Of a stretch of 64,000 nucleotides of DNA, positions 37,573 through 51,031 are shown piece by piece. Each line of letters opens with the position of its first letter. Position 1 is the stretch's first letter. The notes under the pieces are model-generated. The model had not been told where the DNA came from, did no database searches, and saw nothing but the letters and a program-made list of their open reading frames with translations. Source of the stretch: Stromatinia cepivora (Eukaryota > Ascomycota > Leotiomycetes > Helotiales > Sclerotiniaceae); contig RCTD01000001.1 in NCBI GenBank assembly GCA_014898415.1, forward strand, positions 3,968,001 through 4,032,000, written 5' to 3'. Position numbers and translations under genes: made by a program.

Positions 37573-39856
37573 CTAACGAGTCGCGCTACCCATCACCCCT
37601 CTGAAAATCTCATAACCATCTTCTAGCTTAGAAATACGATCCTCCAAAAACTCTCGCTGTCTCTTCGCTGAAGTAGGCTCTGAAGCAATAGCCTCTACTT
37701 CCACATCCGAAAGGCTATTCACGATCACGGGAGAGAAGATATTCTCAAGACCGCGCACAATATGTCGTTCGATAACCTGAGTCGTGATGATGGCAATGAA
37801 GGTCTTCTGGGATACCTGGATGCGAGAAACAGATTAGGAAGAACAAGATAGAAAGATGATGACTAACCTTGTAAATAGCAAAAAGACACTCGAGAGCCTC
37901 TTCAGAACTGAAATTATCCATGTCAGGATCGATTTGGGTAAAGAAGTCTGTGGCGACTTTGTCAATGTCGATTGATGCAGAAGTATGCGTCGAGTTGCAT
38001 CCGGCCAAATGATTATGCTCTGTTGCGGACTCCAACGAATCTGCGAGGAATGCCTTCTGGCGCTCCCGACGGCGCTTGTGGATCGTATCGGTGTAGTAAT
38101 GGTTGTAATTAATTGGGAAGCCTCTTGTATCCTCCATAATCAGTTCCAGCTCTCGAAAGGCTGCCTTGCGCCGAGCCTTCAGAGCATCCAAGATCCGAGA
38201 TGACCAGATCCTAGCTTTGACATCCTTTGGACATTTCTCTTTCAACAGCTGGTCAAGAAAACGTTCACAAACTCGTGCAACATCTTCGACGTGATCTATT
38301 GCAAGTCGTTCCCAGTTCACGGATTGTTCTCGGAAAAGTTCTCCGATGATAAGAGGGTTAAAATTTCCTTGAAGTTCTTGTCCACGATTTTTGATCATGA
38401 TTTGACGAATCCATTGTATTGCCCCAGCCTTGCTCATATAGATGGGCCCATTACTTGAGTTTGAGGCATTCTTTAGTGATGCATAAAATGTTGTATCTTG
38501 ACTAGTAGTTGTGTCCGATATATCAATCTGAAACTTATGCCCATTGTTTCGGAAGTTATTGCAGAATTCGGTGTTCATGTACTGCACTACTGCACGAAGT
38601 CGTGCAATTGTAGCTGGACAATCAATGGAGAATGGCTGGTCGGTATCTTTATGAAAATAGTCGTCCTCATAATGCCCCTTGACAGCTGCCTTGCAAGTCT
38701 CGTGGAAGACCATACTGAGTTGAATGAGGTATGCCTTGCATTCCGTCGCTGCGGATCGGCGGTTGCCAAGTAGTTCAAGCCGCAACCGTGCATTAAGAAG
38801 TGCCGACTCGAGATCTTGACGCAACTGCGGCAGCTCTTCTTTCACATGCTCAAAGAGCAGCAAGCTCAGACGGCTTTTCAAAGTATTGATTCCAACATTT
38901 TCCTTGGGCAAAGACTTGAAATTTGATGTACGGAAGTATGTCGTCTCGGATGCGTTTCGTTCCATGAGTGAGCTGTTGCCTTCTTCGAAGCTGCGGTTTT
39001 TCAGTACGTGCCAGCCAAGCTTGAAGAAGGCGTCTTGGTTTCGAGCTAGCTCCAAGAATTTGCTCTCTAAACCTGACCAGGCTGGGAGTCGATCTGGCTT
39101 GGTGATGATACCGAGGGTTCGATCTCCCTTCGAATCCACGCGTCGGACCTCTCTAAGGATAGGTTGATTGGCGGCATCGTTCGTCGCAGAGACCACAGCT
39201 AGGCAGATGGATCGAGGCTGAGATATATACTTCGTCGTGATCTCGGCTACGAGTTCGATGTCTCGGTCCGAGACGCCCTTAGTTGAAGGTTGGATAAGAC
39301 CAGGAATATCAACCAACGTAAGTTGTGGTTGCGAAGGGCCTTCAACTTCGATAGTCAAAACGTCTAGTGAAAAAGCTTGGGCTTGAGGATCGGATATGTC
39401 GGTACTGGATATGCCCATCGCGGTAGTTGCCAAATGCATAATCCTCGGCAACTCTTCAAAGTTGGTGATGGATTCTTGAAAGGCTTTGATATCCTCCTGT
39501 TCTGCATGAGGTCGTGAGGAATCAGGGATCACCTTGATCGTGATCGAGCTGCTTTGGCCATGTCGCAAAATAATTTCCGTAGCAAATCGTGTACAAAGGT
39601 TATCGTTTCGAGGAAATGGGATTTCTGTGAGGGCTTCTAGGACAGAACTTTTGCCCGCGGACTGATCTCCACACACAACAAGCTGTGGAAGCGACAAGAT
39701 ACTATCAAGTCCACACTTGCGAATTTTGGCGACAGTGTCAAGGATTCGTCGCTGCTCTTCGGTTTGCAGGTGTTCTAAAGAGGAAGAAATATTGAGTTCA
39801 GGAGGTGCTTGTGATTTCGTGAATCTATCTTGAAAGCCGACATTTGATTCCTGCAT
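37573..39856 (-). CDS. Dynamin-superfamily large GTPase (Mx-like)
   Basis: Two exons (39856-37868, 37815-37573; 52-nt intron, phase 0) give 743 residues. GTPase motifs: G1 GDQSAGKSS at 63-71, a G2 threonine in CTRFATEI, G3 DIPG at 183-186, G4 TKPD at 252-255. The middle/stalk domain follows, with a C-terminal GED-like helix pair (TFIAIITTQVIERHI... LEDRISKLEDG). No PH domain or proline-rich tail is seen, and the sequence is not the housekeeping Vps1 or Dnm1 type. It belongs to the expanded group of Mx-like dynamin paralogues in filamentous fungi, whose targets are mostly unknown. Such proteins form oligomers that remodel membranes in the cytosol. No break was seen. Confidence 0.88.
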
Positions 39857-40473
39857 TTTTGGTTATGGTAAGAGCAATTGACGAGTATGTAGTTGGGCGG
39901 GTGGGGGAGTTGGAGTTGGAAAGAAGAATTGGAAATCCCTAATGATGAAGCGAAAGAAAATAGTATCTTCAATGCATCTAGGGGCTGAAAATCATGAGAA
40001 GATGATCAACTTTCATAGTGAGCAAATCTCTATTGTTATACTTAAGGCTTTTCGCTTGTATCAACATTTATAATATATCACTTCAAGCATAATATCGGGT
40101 TCTTGCATCCGATAACCGTTTGCATATCGGAAGCAAACAAATATATCCCGTAAATGAAAGGATGTGAAATTCAAAACGCCGCGAAAACAAATCAAAGGAT
40201 GTGATAGTACAAGAGATTTGCCATTGATATAATGCGTTTAATATTTTCTATGTAGTTAACCATGCCGATCTATTTGCTTTTATCAAGGGAATATGCAATA
40301 TAGAAAGGGCTAGTATGAGATATTATCACTTTTTAAGTTTTGTAGAGCACTGTGCCTAGATCACCGCTTGAGTCCTATGTGGGAGGGCTTCATGAATCTC
40401 CTGCTCAGCCTGTCGCGCCGTAGTCCCACACGTCCCTTTCCTCACTACATCGTTCTGGGGGTTTATTTCTAGG

Positions 40474-40990
40474 GTGTCTACTTTAATTGCCGCTGGCGTA
40501 ATTCGCGTAGTGGTTGTGGCAACCCGCACCCGTCTCGTAGAGATCTCAGACTCAGACTCAGACTCAGACTCAAGCTCTCCTCTTCTCCCACGACGCGCTC
40601 CGCACCTGAACCGTAGTGATCGTCATACGGGCCCTAAGACGATACTGAGGATGAATAGGCATAGTCGCTCTTGGGAGGGGTTATGAATGGTTTTTCCTGC
40701 GGCGTGAACGAGAAGGGCGTCGGTACGATGTCGAAACCCGACGGAGAGAGTCAGGATTGACAACTGTACGATCGACGAACGAAATGTTCCGGCAAACAAG
40801 GCTGTTGGTTGCCGAGACCAAACAGGCGGAGTCTGTTTTCAGTCGCAAGCATGATCGGCACAGTGCACACCATGATGAACTTCAAGGATATCCCGGGCCT
40901 GATACCAGACTGGATAGTGCTCATGGAAATTTCTCTGAATAGCTTCAGCTGGTAGATGAGCATGTCATTGCTGTTGGTGTGCACAGGCAC
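40474..40990 (+). pseudogene. Frame-shifted gene with Ser-Asp repeat and Arg/Glu-rich helical segment
   Basis: The frame opened at 40474 encodes a serine/aspartate repeat (ISDSDSDSDSSS) and a basic segment. It stops at 40683-40685, immediately after a GGGG run (40677-40680). In the +1 frame from 40679 the text continues (YEWFFLRRERE...), with a charged, probably helical, region to about 40940 that is stopped by TAG, then more readable codons to about 40990. Deleting one G of the run would restore the first join. I do not recognise the family, but the two halves read like one protein of the coiled-coil hypothetical class common in these fungi. The minus-strand 180-codon frame (40751-41293) is its shadow. 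Confidence 0.5.
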
Positions 40991-42143
40991 CAGGGGTGAT
41001 GATTTCAACCACGTCATCATCAGAGTCAGAGTCATGGATATTGATTGCAATTGGTATGTATAATATACATCAGTTTTTAAGCAGAGTAAGAGAGCGGCCG
41101 TGCACACCGGCCGCCGCCCGTGTTTCCTTGAGCCATGATATACTTCTTTCGGAAGTAGTCCGAATTTGCGATTATTGGAGATCCTTTCGACCACGGCCGC
41201 GTGCAGACAATGAATCTGTTCGAAGAAGTAAAGTGAGTTAGTTGTAGGAAAAGAAAAGATTCGAAGGCCTGAGCACTTCTTATAGTCGTTCAAAGCGCCA
41301 CCAGGAGCTGAACCATATGCGCCATGAAGTACGTGTGCACGCTAGAGTCTTTCCATTTCCCACATGTCTTTTGTGTATCCCTCCAAGGGGAAAGAGGGGT
41401 GTTGTTATGGGCTACGGCTATATGATGCATGATGCTTTCGCTACGTGCGCGTAGTGATGTGAGTTAGAATCACGCAGAGTGCTTGCAGATTTGCTTACGA
41501 TCGGTTCAAATACATATAGAACTATACTCAGTTGATCGATTCATACTCTAGATCTAATAGATCCCTTACGATAAAGAAATTAGAATCCATCATCGAATCT
41601 TTGAACCCTGCCATTCAGGTTAACGTTTCCCCTGCTCCATCAACTTCGATCTAATCTTACGACAGCGCAACCTAGCCCTCCCAACGACTTCCACCCTTGG
41701 AATCAGATATCCCTCCAATTGCAAGTTAAGAGTAATCTTAACGGCCAATATTAATCAAGCATGAAAACGTTGAATGGGTACTCAATTATTTCCTTCCCAG
41801 CTAACGAACTATTGCAAAATCGTGAGGCAGCGTGCTTTAGCTGCTAATAAAAGCTTTCCCATCCCCTAGAATTTCTAATCTTAACCGGCATCACAAGTAC
41901 CAGTTCCAGTTCCAGCTCAAGGTATCTAGAAACCCACTATGGCCAGTTTATCGTATATATATACAAGCTTTGCTTACCATAATGAAATCTGTGATCCATA
42001 TATTTCTCATCAACTATTTCTCATCAACTATTTCTCATCACCTATCACCTAAACTTCCAAGCAATCAATCATCAATACCTCCTTAAACACCTCCTTAAAT
42101 AACAGGAAAGATAACCACTTAACCACCAAGCACTACCCCCGAC

Positions 42144-42356
42144 ATGATCTTTCTTCAAGTTCAAGGCTCACTCAATCTCAATCTCAATCTCAATCTCAAC
42201 CCCAACCCCCACCCCCCGAAACACCACCCTAAGCTTCTCCATCTAGCAGACGTCGACCTTTCTTACCTAGTTAGCTCCGTAGCTCTGAAGAACCAAATAC
42301 TCGAGTTATCTCTGAAAGAGCACGGCAATGTTGAATTTATTCCAGCCTTTCGCTAG
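42144..42356 (+). CDS. Possible short ORF, low support
   Basis: Seventy codons from an ATG that follows a pyrimidine-rich leader; the first third is a (Asn-Leu)n repeat from a CAATCT microsatellite and the rest is unrecognised. It could be a small fungal protein or chance. Confidence 0.15.
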   Translation: MIFLQVQGSLNLNLNLNLNPNPHPPKHHPKLLHLADVDLSYLVSSVALKNQILELSLKEHGNVEFIPAFR

Positions 42357-43069
42357 AGACGACGGCCTCTATTTTATCCGGATACAGCCCTCAGTTTAAT
42401 GCTCGTGTGCCACTACCTACCTATTGAGGATTGTTTCTTGGGGGAAAAATCTGAAATATTTGAAAAATTGATTAATACCAGTATATAAATGTATTTCATT
42501 TACATTGAATACCAGAAATCTTTCACATCCAAACACGAAAATGAATGTTCAAACTATGTTCATTAATAGTCTATTTAGGTTAGCTAAGGTAATAAAAGGA
42601 AATCCTATGCCATCATGATAAATACCATCAGACATGTACAACTCGATTCCTCATATACCACATTACCCCTCTCAAATTTTTTGATGCTGTTTCAAAATCT
42701 GGCCAGTATGTATGTGGTTATCCTTTCATCATGCTTTCAAAGCTTGGAACAAAAATGAAAAACCACGACAACAAACGCCTGCAATGAGATCTAGTCCCCC
42801 AAGTTCTATGAGGCGTCGTAAACACGACGCACGTACATGGTAATTCTGATGCAAATGTACACTCCGGTCATTAAAAAAGCTAGAAGTGCCAAGAGATCAA
42901 GAGGAATAAGAACGCCCGCCAAAAGGAAACCCATCCATGCTTTACGGAGCCACCACGTCCTGTCGATATCATGAGCTTTTGTGAAATCAGAATTTTGACG
43001 CGAACTCCTTGAACTGCCGTGAGAGGCGGATTGATCTTGTTTGGTATCCTGATTCTGATCTTCATCTTG

Positions 43070-45323
43070 TCACTGAAACGAAAATCCACCGGGGAAGCCT
43101 TGAGGAGCGCCTCGAGACCGACCTCCTTGAGGCATACCTCCACCAAAACTGTGGAAACCTCCTCCACCTCCGCGGCCTCCACCCATACCACCACCCATCT
43201 GGGCTCCGAACATCTGCATGAGGATTTCTATTGAAGGTATTAGCAGTGTGATATTGATGATTCGAGATTGTAGACTAACCTGGATCAATGTTCATTCCTC
43301 CTCCACCTCCCATACCACCACCTCCGAAGCCATCCATTGGATCTTCCAAGTCTACACCACTGTCGTATCGTGCACGTTTCCTGATGTATCATGTTAAATT
43401 CTGTAGGTAATGACATGAAAATAGACCAAACTTACTCAGAGTCACTTAGGGTTTCGTAGGCTTCTCCAATGTCCTTGAATCGCTCTTCAGCATGTGGGTC
43501 ATCTCTATTCTTATCTGGATGATGAATGATTGCAGCTTTTCTGTAAGCCTTCTTGATCTGATTATCATCTGCGTCTTTCTCCACGCCAAGGATCTTATAG
43601 TAATCCTTTCTCTTGCTCTTCTTCAACTCCAGTTCAGCTCTTCGCACCTCCCTAGCAATGCTAGCGTCTGATGGATCTTGTTCTTGTATCTGCTTAAGCT
43701 CGCGTACAGCATCCTCCCACTGGCCAGATTCACCAAGAGCAGTGGCCTTTGTCTTCTTTGCCTTCGTGTATGAAGGGTCAAGTTGAAGAGCTTGGTCGCA
43801 ATCCTCAATGGCAGCCGCATAATCCTTGAGGCGAGATTTGCACAAAGCACGATTCTGCAACAACTTGGAGTTGGTTCCTCTGTTGGTAGGGTCTAGTCCA
43901 AGAGCTTCACTGTACTTTGCAATAGCATTTGGGTACCGTCCAGCCTTGAACTCTGCATTTCCTTCGGATTTCAGCTGATCAACCTTCCTGACCAACCTCA
44001 AATACTTGACTGCATCTCTATAATCAGGATCGCATGTCAAAGCTTGTCGGAAATGCTGTATGGCCTTGTCGTTCTCGCCTTGGGAGTACAAAGCTCTGCC
44101 CCTCAAGACAAGCGCCTCGGGATCCTGACTGTTACCGCGTAACAAAGACATAGCAACATTCTGTGCGTCTCCCAAAGCATTAACGTTGCCCATCTTCAGA
44201 TAAGCCTCACCACGCATCAATTGCCATTTGCGTGGCCTGGGTACGCCTATCCCAAGTAATTTTTCTGCCTGCTCGATAGAGTGTATCGCCATTGATCCGG
44301 TTCCGTTCTTGAGTGCGTCTGCTGCAGATGCAAGGTGTTGCAACATGGCTTTAGCTGGAGCCATATCTTTTGCAGAAGGGGGTGGCTGAATTCGGCCAAA
44401 GGTATCCATAGCCTCTTGTGGCAATCCCATGCTGATGTAGATTCGGGCCAGACGAAGAAGTACTTTGTGGTTGTTAGGGTCAAGTTGATCAGCTCGCTTG
44501 GAATCTTCTAAAGCCTGGTAATATTGACCAGCAGCCATATAAGCAGCGGCGCGATTGTTGATATAAGTGGATGATGATGGCATGGCGTCGACGGCTACAA
44601 ATAGTTTAAATATCAGCGGTTGTCACTTATCAAAGCCTTTCGAAGGCACGAACCCTTGGTGTATTCTTCAATGGCCTTCTTGTACTGCTTAGCCTTGTAA
44701 TATCTGTTTCCCGCATCTTTGAATGTTTCTGCATCTTCTAGAGTTGGTGGTGCTACAGCTTGAGGACTGGTTGGGTTCGATTTGTGAGCTGGTGGGGGAG
44801 GAGGTGGTCCCTCTCCATTAGCTGTGGCATTTTGACCGTTGGGTGCACTTGGCTGTGGAATAGGCTTTGGAGCAGACTTTGAGGAAGGCTTGGAAGCAGG
44901 CTCTGCAGGCTTTGGTGTACTTGGTTGAGTGTTTGACTGTGAACTTGTCGCGGGTGGTGGGGAAGGATTGCGAGTGCTGGAAGAAGACTCGACGTCAATA
45001 TCCATAGGTTCCGACATCCTAACTTGAGTAGATAATCTCCGCAATTGATCTGGCGGAAGATTTAAAGGATGAGTAGTGTTTGGATCGAAAGAATTTCGCG
45101 ATGGATAAGCACTCGACTTTGGTCGAATACGGCTGGATTTTGTTTGGCCGGAGTGTTGTTTTTCTTCTGATTTAATATGTTCCTCTTCCTTATTTTTACT
45201 GGATCTCGAGTAAGATTTCTTTAGTGGAGATTTTGACCGAGGTGAATCAATTTGAAACCCCTCCTCGTTATCTTCAGGTTTCTTTGGTTTTCTTGGTGTT
45301 TTTGAAAAGAGGTTAAAGGACAT
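43070..45323 (-). CDS. DnaJ/TPR co-chaperone (DNAJC7-like)
   Basis: Four exons on the minus strand (45323-44654, 44594-43436, 43380-43280, 43227-43070) total 2088 nt, giving 695 residues. The N-terminal 200 residues are low-complexity, rich in Ser, Pro, Lys. Then about nine TPR helical pairs follow (from [20 protein letters not shown] to near residue 540), and a J domain (about 548-615) with the HPD motif ([11 protein letters not shown]). The tail is Gly/Met-rich and ends [12 protein letters not shown] plus J is the architecture of DNAJC7/TPR2, which binds Hsp70 and Hsp90 and stimulates Hsp70 ATPase. Expected in cytosol and nucleus. No break was seen. The start at 45323 is the first in-frame Met of the extension; MSEPMDID is a shorter alternative. 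Confidence 0.92.
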
Positions 45324-46021
45324 TGAGAATGAAGAATAATTCCCACTGGGATGACCGTAGCTGCGTGTAGCCGGACTGGCAAGCGATTGTGGTTGGACAC
45401 ACTGAAAATGATGATGATTTAATGGCTTATAGTGGTTGTGAGAGCCCTAAATTGTGTGGTGAATTGTTAGTTTTTTTTTTTTTTTTTCCTAGCTAGAATC
45501 CTATAGAACCTCTTAGAATATATTCAATTGGAGCTCCATTTTGATGTGGGATACAAACAACACAACAAAACTTCGGACTCCGTTACTGATAAGATGGGGG
45601 AGAAGAAGGAATATAAACAAGAATTGAAAGGTTGACAGGTTGAAAGGTTGAAATATTTAAGAAATAGGGATTTTGTTTACTTTTTGATTTTCGCTTTCCT
45701 TTTTTTTTGCGATTGTTGTCTCTTTTTCTTTCCTTATCTTTTTCTTGTCCAGCCTTTTCTTCTTTCAAGAACAAGCAAATTCGTATTTGGTATTTTGCAT
45801 CAAAGGGTGTATTCGGTATAATCGATGAATGGAAGAGAAGTAGTATATGATGAGAGAAGAGCAATAAAAAAATTAAGACAGAGATATTGTAAGAAGGGCA
45901 AAAAGTATCTTTGAGATGAGAAGAGCGATGATATTGTTGAAGATTGGAAATAGAGATGGGGAGGGGATGGAGGATAAACAACAACTTTGAACCTCTTAGA
46001 TATTGACAAAATAGAGTTGGT

Positions 46022-46088
46022 TATGTATGGTATGTATGGTATGAATGGTATGTATGGTATGTATGGTGTGAATGGTATTAAATGGTAT
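46022..46088. repeat. TATGTATGG-type imperfect microsatellite
   Basis: About seven copies of a 9-bp TATGTATGG/TATGAATGG unit. Confidence 0.8.
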
Positions 46089-46460
46089 AAGAACTCAAAT
46101 TAGTAGCTCATCAAAAGTTTGTTAACCATTCAACTCTTTAGTGGTATCCAGATCTTCTTTGCAGGGCATCGACTTCCAATAGATTTTTTGTGGTCCCTTG
46201 AAGCTTTTCAAATTATTCGTCCGTGCTGCCATTGCTACCTATTGAAGTACGGAGTTGAAGAGTGAAGTGATGCTGTGCCCAAATATCCTATGCTCTTTTA
46301 CATGTTGCTCAGCCATCTCAATTTTGTTTTTGTTTTTTACTTTATCCTTTTATGTGTGGAGGTATCAATTTTCTTGACATTTTGGCTGTTTGGCTGTTTA
46401 GCTGTTTAGCTGCTTGACTGTTTCTAGAAGCTTCTCATATTTGTTTAACCTGCGCATACT

Positions 46461-46508
46461 AGGTATCTATCTAGGTATCTATCTAGGTATCTATCTAGGT
46501 ATCCATCT
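46461..46508. repeat. 12-bp tandem repeat, four copies
   Basis: AGGTATCTATCT repeated four times, the last with one change (AGGTATCCATCT). Confidence 0.88.
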
Positions 46509-46740
46509 AAGTAAGCAGCGTATTGCTCTCCCGGGTTCCGCGTGATTGAAGGTAAGGTTTTCATAATTATTATAGTTCGTCCTAAGTGGAGAATTCCGTG
46601 ATGCTTGAGCAAGTTATAGAGAATAGGTAATAGGTATGTAGAGACAGAGAGACTGTAGCTATTGATATATTGATATCCTTGGATGTTATAGATTTTATAT
46701 TGTCTAGCTCTAGTAGACTAGTGCCTACCTACTTCTAATC

Positions 46741-49700
46741 GATTTGCCTCTTTTCACATCTTCTTGACTTCATTTCTATCATCTACAAGTATTCTTTTCT
46801 ATGATTCTATCTGTGTTTACAATAAAATGGTTCCCCAGCCACCAATATTCATACAGTCCTTCATCTTCACCCAACCGATATCCAATCATTGGATTTTCCG
46901 ATGGCGGAGTACCCATTTTTATATCTATCTTAGCCAACTTTGATCAATACCTGGTTCGTTCTGCCATGGTAATTATTTGGTTAGGCCTGTCATACCAGTC
47001 ATACTCGGCACTCTTCTAAGGCGGGAGGACCCTTAACGTTAAAGATTGCGTCGCGGAATCATATTATCAGAAAAGAAAAATGGTTCGGTTGATAAGAGGG
47101 TGGAAATAAACTGACGCTTCCATGAAGTGTTAAATCTCGTTTGTTGACATTTGAAACGTTGCTGGAAGTTGGTAGAACGGGGTAATGACTCGGACTTTAT
47201 TTCAATTGGTGAACCATAAGTCGGCATTCAAGGAGATGTTACGATACACGCGCCAGTCTTGTGATTCCTTGGAAGTAACCTTGGAAGTTATGAGGTGTTG
47301 ATCCGGGTCGACTGGGCCCATTTCATTTCTCAAATCCCTAAGAAATGTAATTGATCTTTGTTTTGCTCATCTTCATTTATTCCACCTTCTGCTGGAGTAC
47401 AAAGTGTGGTTATTCATAGATATCATGGAAGTATCCATATTCATGCAACGAGAGTATCCACGGCGGAGCCAAGTCATGTACAGGAGATCACACCCGCGTG
47501 GCCGAAAGTTGCAGGCGATTAGGGTCCATCCATAGCGTTAGAATGAAGATAAAATGCAATCTAATGCAACTTCGGCTATGGACCTCCAATGAACTCTGGT
47601 AAAAGATGCTCTTTGGCGAGCCTCTGATTGGATGATATTGGGGAGCCATTGCGGGGCCAATGTGAGCTTCCCCATGTCTTTCATTTCATTTGAGGAATTT
47701 CCTTCATGAGTTCATCAGTCAACTGGACGCAGCAAGCAATTTCTTATATTTTCCTATAAAGTATCTGATTTAATGGTAAGTAATCTCCTAACTTCGTATC
47801 CCATTCATCACCCATTTGGTCGCTACGTTGGCATTTGAGCAGGGTAGTTATTGCATCTATCTCAAAACCCAAACAGTGAATTACCTCCATACCTTTCTAG
47901 CAGACCTCTCTTCAATCAATGCCGAAGTCGACAGCGACCCACACTTGCCTCGGTCCTCATGCCATCAGATCATCCGTACATTTCTTACAAGACAACTCGA
48001 GATTAGTTTCTGTGCATTACCTGGTTCCCGGAAAATATGGAAGTGACTCCCGGTCCCGCATGCATTATCTAAAATAATTGATTTGCCTGTCTTGATTCAA
48101 GGATTTCGTTTTGGGCAATGAAAATTTCTTCAAAGGTGATGTGGGAGGTAAAGCGCCAGCCTGCTGCTATTTAATAGGTGGTTTTATGGGGTGGGTATAT
48201 AGCGACTGGACTTCCTGGGAGTTGTGGTGTGGTAAGAGCGCGATGATTTGAGCCAGGGACTAGCATACCTGCCATCAAAATGATGAACAAAATCATGCTT
48301 CAGCGTTTGTTACTCAGTGTAGTACGTCGTTACGCATAAACACCAGCGGTTACACACAAGAGGGCCAGCCCTCCCATGTCACACACACAAGCAAACGTTG
48401 TCCGTTACACGACAGGATGATTTCGGTCAGTCTTAATGTTTTGATTTGTCATCGTTTAGAGCGATCAATTGAAAACCCTAATTGCGTATGAATAACCCCG
48501 TTCAAGTTCGACATCAAAGATATTACATCCAATATGTCGACAAGATATGGATCAAATCTCCAGTCTTGCTCTGAATATGGAAGTAGCTATCGTCCCACAT
48601 GTCTAGATGAGCAAATTTGGTATCAAATGTCTTTTTGGTCGCTTGAAAAGTTATCGGCTGATGATCACTTCTTGGAAAGTGATCGGGTTTGATCCATACT
48701 CGTCTAATAATATTAATATGCCGAGTATAAAATCTCTGGTTCTGAATTTCGTGTGTAAAAATTTTCATTTTGATATAAGAGGTAGGCAGAAGCTAGAAAT
48801 TTCTATTCACTAATAACATATATTTAAATACCTATCAAAGCAGTTATTTTCCTATATAATATCCTGTTTCACATCAAATGTTGGATCAGCCATCATGCTG
48901 ATTTACTCAATAACAAAGCCAAATATACAAAAGCAATAAAAAACCGACAGCATATCATCTAATGAAATACAAGGTAATTCCATACGGTCAAGACACATGA
49001 TCCAATGATGACTATGGGCCAAGGAATCGAGAATTAAAATTCATTCTTGCTAATGAATGGCCTTGAAATTGACAAAAATTCCAAATATAACTCCGAGTTT
49101 GGAACTAATCACGATCTCATATACACACACTATCTACAGCGCAATATTCAATGAATTCATCCCCAACAATATTGCAACTCTTAAAGTATGAGAGCAATTC
49201 TTGGCATGCAGATATACATTCTCTCTTCGTCTCGCTCGCATATCCGTACATCCGAATTATATCAAATCAACCCACAATCAGCCTCGACCGCAATAAATAA
49301 GAGCGGCCACGCCCCATATCGTCCCTCTGGCTCAGCAGTCTCCCCATTGAATACTTGCTTTCATGTTCATGATTTGCGCATGATATAGATATAAGGATTG
49401 GAAATATGGACGCGTCGTGACAGCATGGGAATTAGGCTCTAGCTCTGCTGGCGGCATTGATTACTTTCTCAAACCTATAAGCCGGACTGGCGTATTGGAA
49501 TATTCGACGCAAGTATGGTGTTGACGGGAAGGATCTATTGAGAATTATCTGGTTGGTGAAAAGGCTTGGGATTAGGATTAGTGAGTTGAGTGAGGGGAGT
49601 TTTGTGAAGGTGTTGGATACGAGATTTTGTATGTGTAAGCCCAACATGTTTGTTCCGAAATCTTTGGGACGCGGATATAAGAGGTAGTATCATGGTGCCT

Positions 49701-50999
49701 CTTGATCGGGGAGATAGAGACAAGCAGGCATTAAATCTTGTTGATCCTGCTATGTTCCCATTAGTCTATGGGAGACGACCAGCTGGTAGCTTTAGCAGAT
49801 AGAGGATAAGTTGACTTGGAAAATTAAAATTTCCTGGCCCTCATCCTCAAAGTTGCCTGGATGTCTCGATGGACGGGTTGACTCAGCTCAAGCACAGCGG
49901 CTGGTTCAAAGTCATGGCTAGAAGGCATTTTTGAAATTTATTATGATTTTTGTTGAGTTGATAGCTATCAATCGAATAGGAGATCTATCACTGCTCGTTC
50001 AATATTCAATGGTTGCTATACGAGGTTGGAATCACCAAGGAGTCTGATATAGATGTGCATATTACTTCTTGTATCGACAATCTCCATCTCTCATACGCAT
50101 CACCGCACAGATCAAGGTATAGAGAAGCTCATTTCACTATCTCGCAAACCGTGGAAGAATGAATGCAATCAAGAGCAACGAGACCCGGTATCTTAATCGA
50201 TTATAACATATAGTATTGAGTAAGGATGCGAACTTCCCGAGGTCCAGAACGGGCACTAGCCCTCAAGTTCCCTTGACTGGCAGCTTGAAAGCATATTTCA
50301 GGTGCCAGAAAACGGCGAAGAGCATTATGAACGGAATGGAAATGAATAGTGAAGTATGATGTTAGAAAAGGGGAAATTGGTCTGAACAGAATACTTCAAG
50401 TGTGCAGTTAAAAAAGTATGTATGATTCCCGTGTAACTAAAATGAGCGAGAACTTGCTGCTGTTCAGATTATATTTAATTATTAAGTAGGTAACATCAGG
50501 AAGTGTTAGCTGAGGTTTTCTGTTATTCCTACCCAAATTGGCGTTTGATTCATTGTTTCTGTCGCACAAAGTGGTCGACTGTACGTACTCCTTTTTGATT
50601 CGCTCTCCAGTCGTATGATCGTATCAGCTTCGAGGTAAACAACTCCGAGAAACTCGACCGCATGGCTAGTTCAATACACTTAATAATTAATTCTTCCGTT
50701 GAAGTCTGGCTTGATGAAGCAAAACTTTTCTTAACAAATTAGACATGATTTAGAATCCAACTGGGTAGTAGGAAGATCTTTCGGAAACATTCAACTAATA
50801 TCATGTGTACCTATATATCAATAATTTCTTTTGTTCGCAGACTTTCTATATCATCTGGGTAACCATTTGAGGGTTAACTAACACAAATCAGCTATGTAAA
50901 TCAAACACCACAGCCCCTTCGCCCCACCGTTCCACCCATATCTCTCTCCCAAATTCACATATTCACCACCTAATCCTCTGATCCAAAGACCTGAATAGT
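46741..50999. other. Gene-poor interval
   Basis: Ordinary base composition but no recognisable gene in 4.3 kb. The open frames (46801-47019, 47816-48046, 48523-48813, 49188-49388, 49432-49723 minus) are 60-80 codons, overlap antisense and match nothing I know. Non-coding transcripts, regulatory DNA or decayed genes are possible. Confidence 0.4.
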
Positions 51000-51031
51000 A
51001 GCCGGCTTTGGTAGGCTGAACGCCGCGCTTG

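Larger units (their letters stand above)
39857..43069. other. Long intergenic region with one degraded ORF and simple repeats
   Basis: 3.2 kb without an intact gene. It contains the frame-shifted ORF at 40474-40990, TC-rich leader-like sequence at 42000-42130 with a triplicated CATCAACTATTTCT motif, and a (CAATCT)n run at 42172-42200. The 70-codon frame 42144-42356 starts after that leader, but its composition comes from the simple repeat. Confidence 0.45.
45324..46740. other. Upstream of DnaJ/TPR gene, with simple repeats
   Basis: Promoter and 5' UTR region of the minus-strand co-chaperone gene. It contains a T16 tract (about 45471-45487), a TATGTATGG-type 9-mer array (46022-46088) and a 12-mer array (46461-46508). 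The minus-strand open frame 45583-45984 is Ser/Ile/Lys low-complexity and not convincing. Confidence 0.45.

Noticed and set aside
40751..41293. 180-codon minus-strand open frame
   Set aside because: Text is not protein-like and it lies antisense to the better-supported charged segment of the + strand pseudogene.
42144..42356. Short frame with (Asn-Leu)n as a candidate effector
   Set aside because: No signal peptide, and the repeat comes from a CAATCT microsatellite; kept only as a very low-confidence ORF.
45583..45984. 133-codon minus-strand frame upstream of the DnaJ/TPR gene
   Set aside because: Low-complexity Ser/Ile then Lys-rich text in the promoter or 5' UTR; no splice join to the gene is required.
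49432..49723. Two overlapping minus-strand frames with partly protein-like text
   Set aside because: Both are under 75 codons, in different frames, with no recognised motif or splice context; left in the gene-poor interval.
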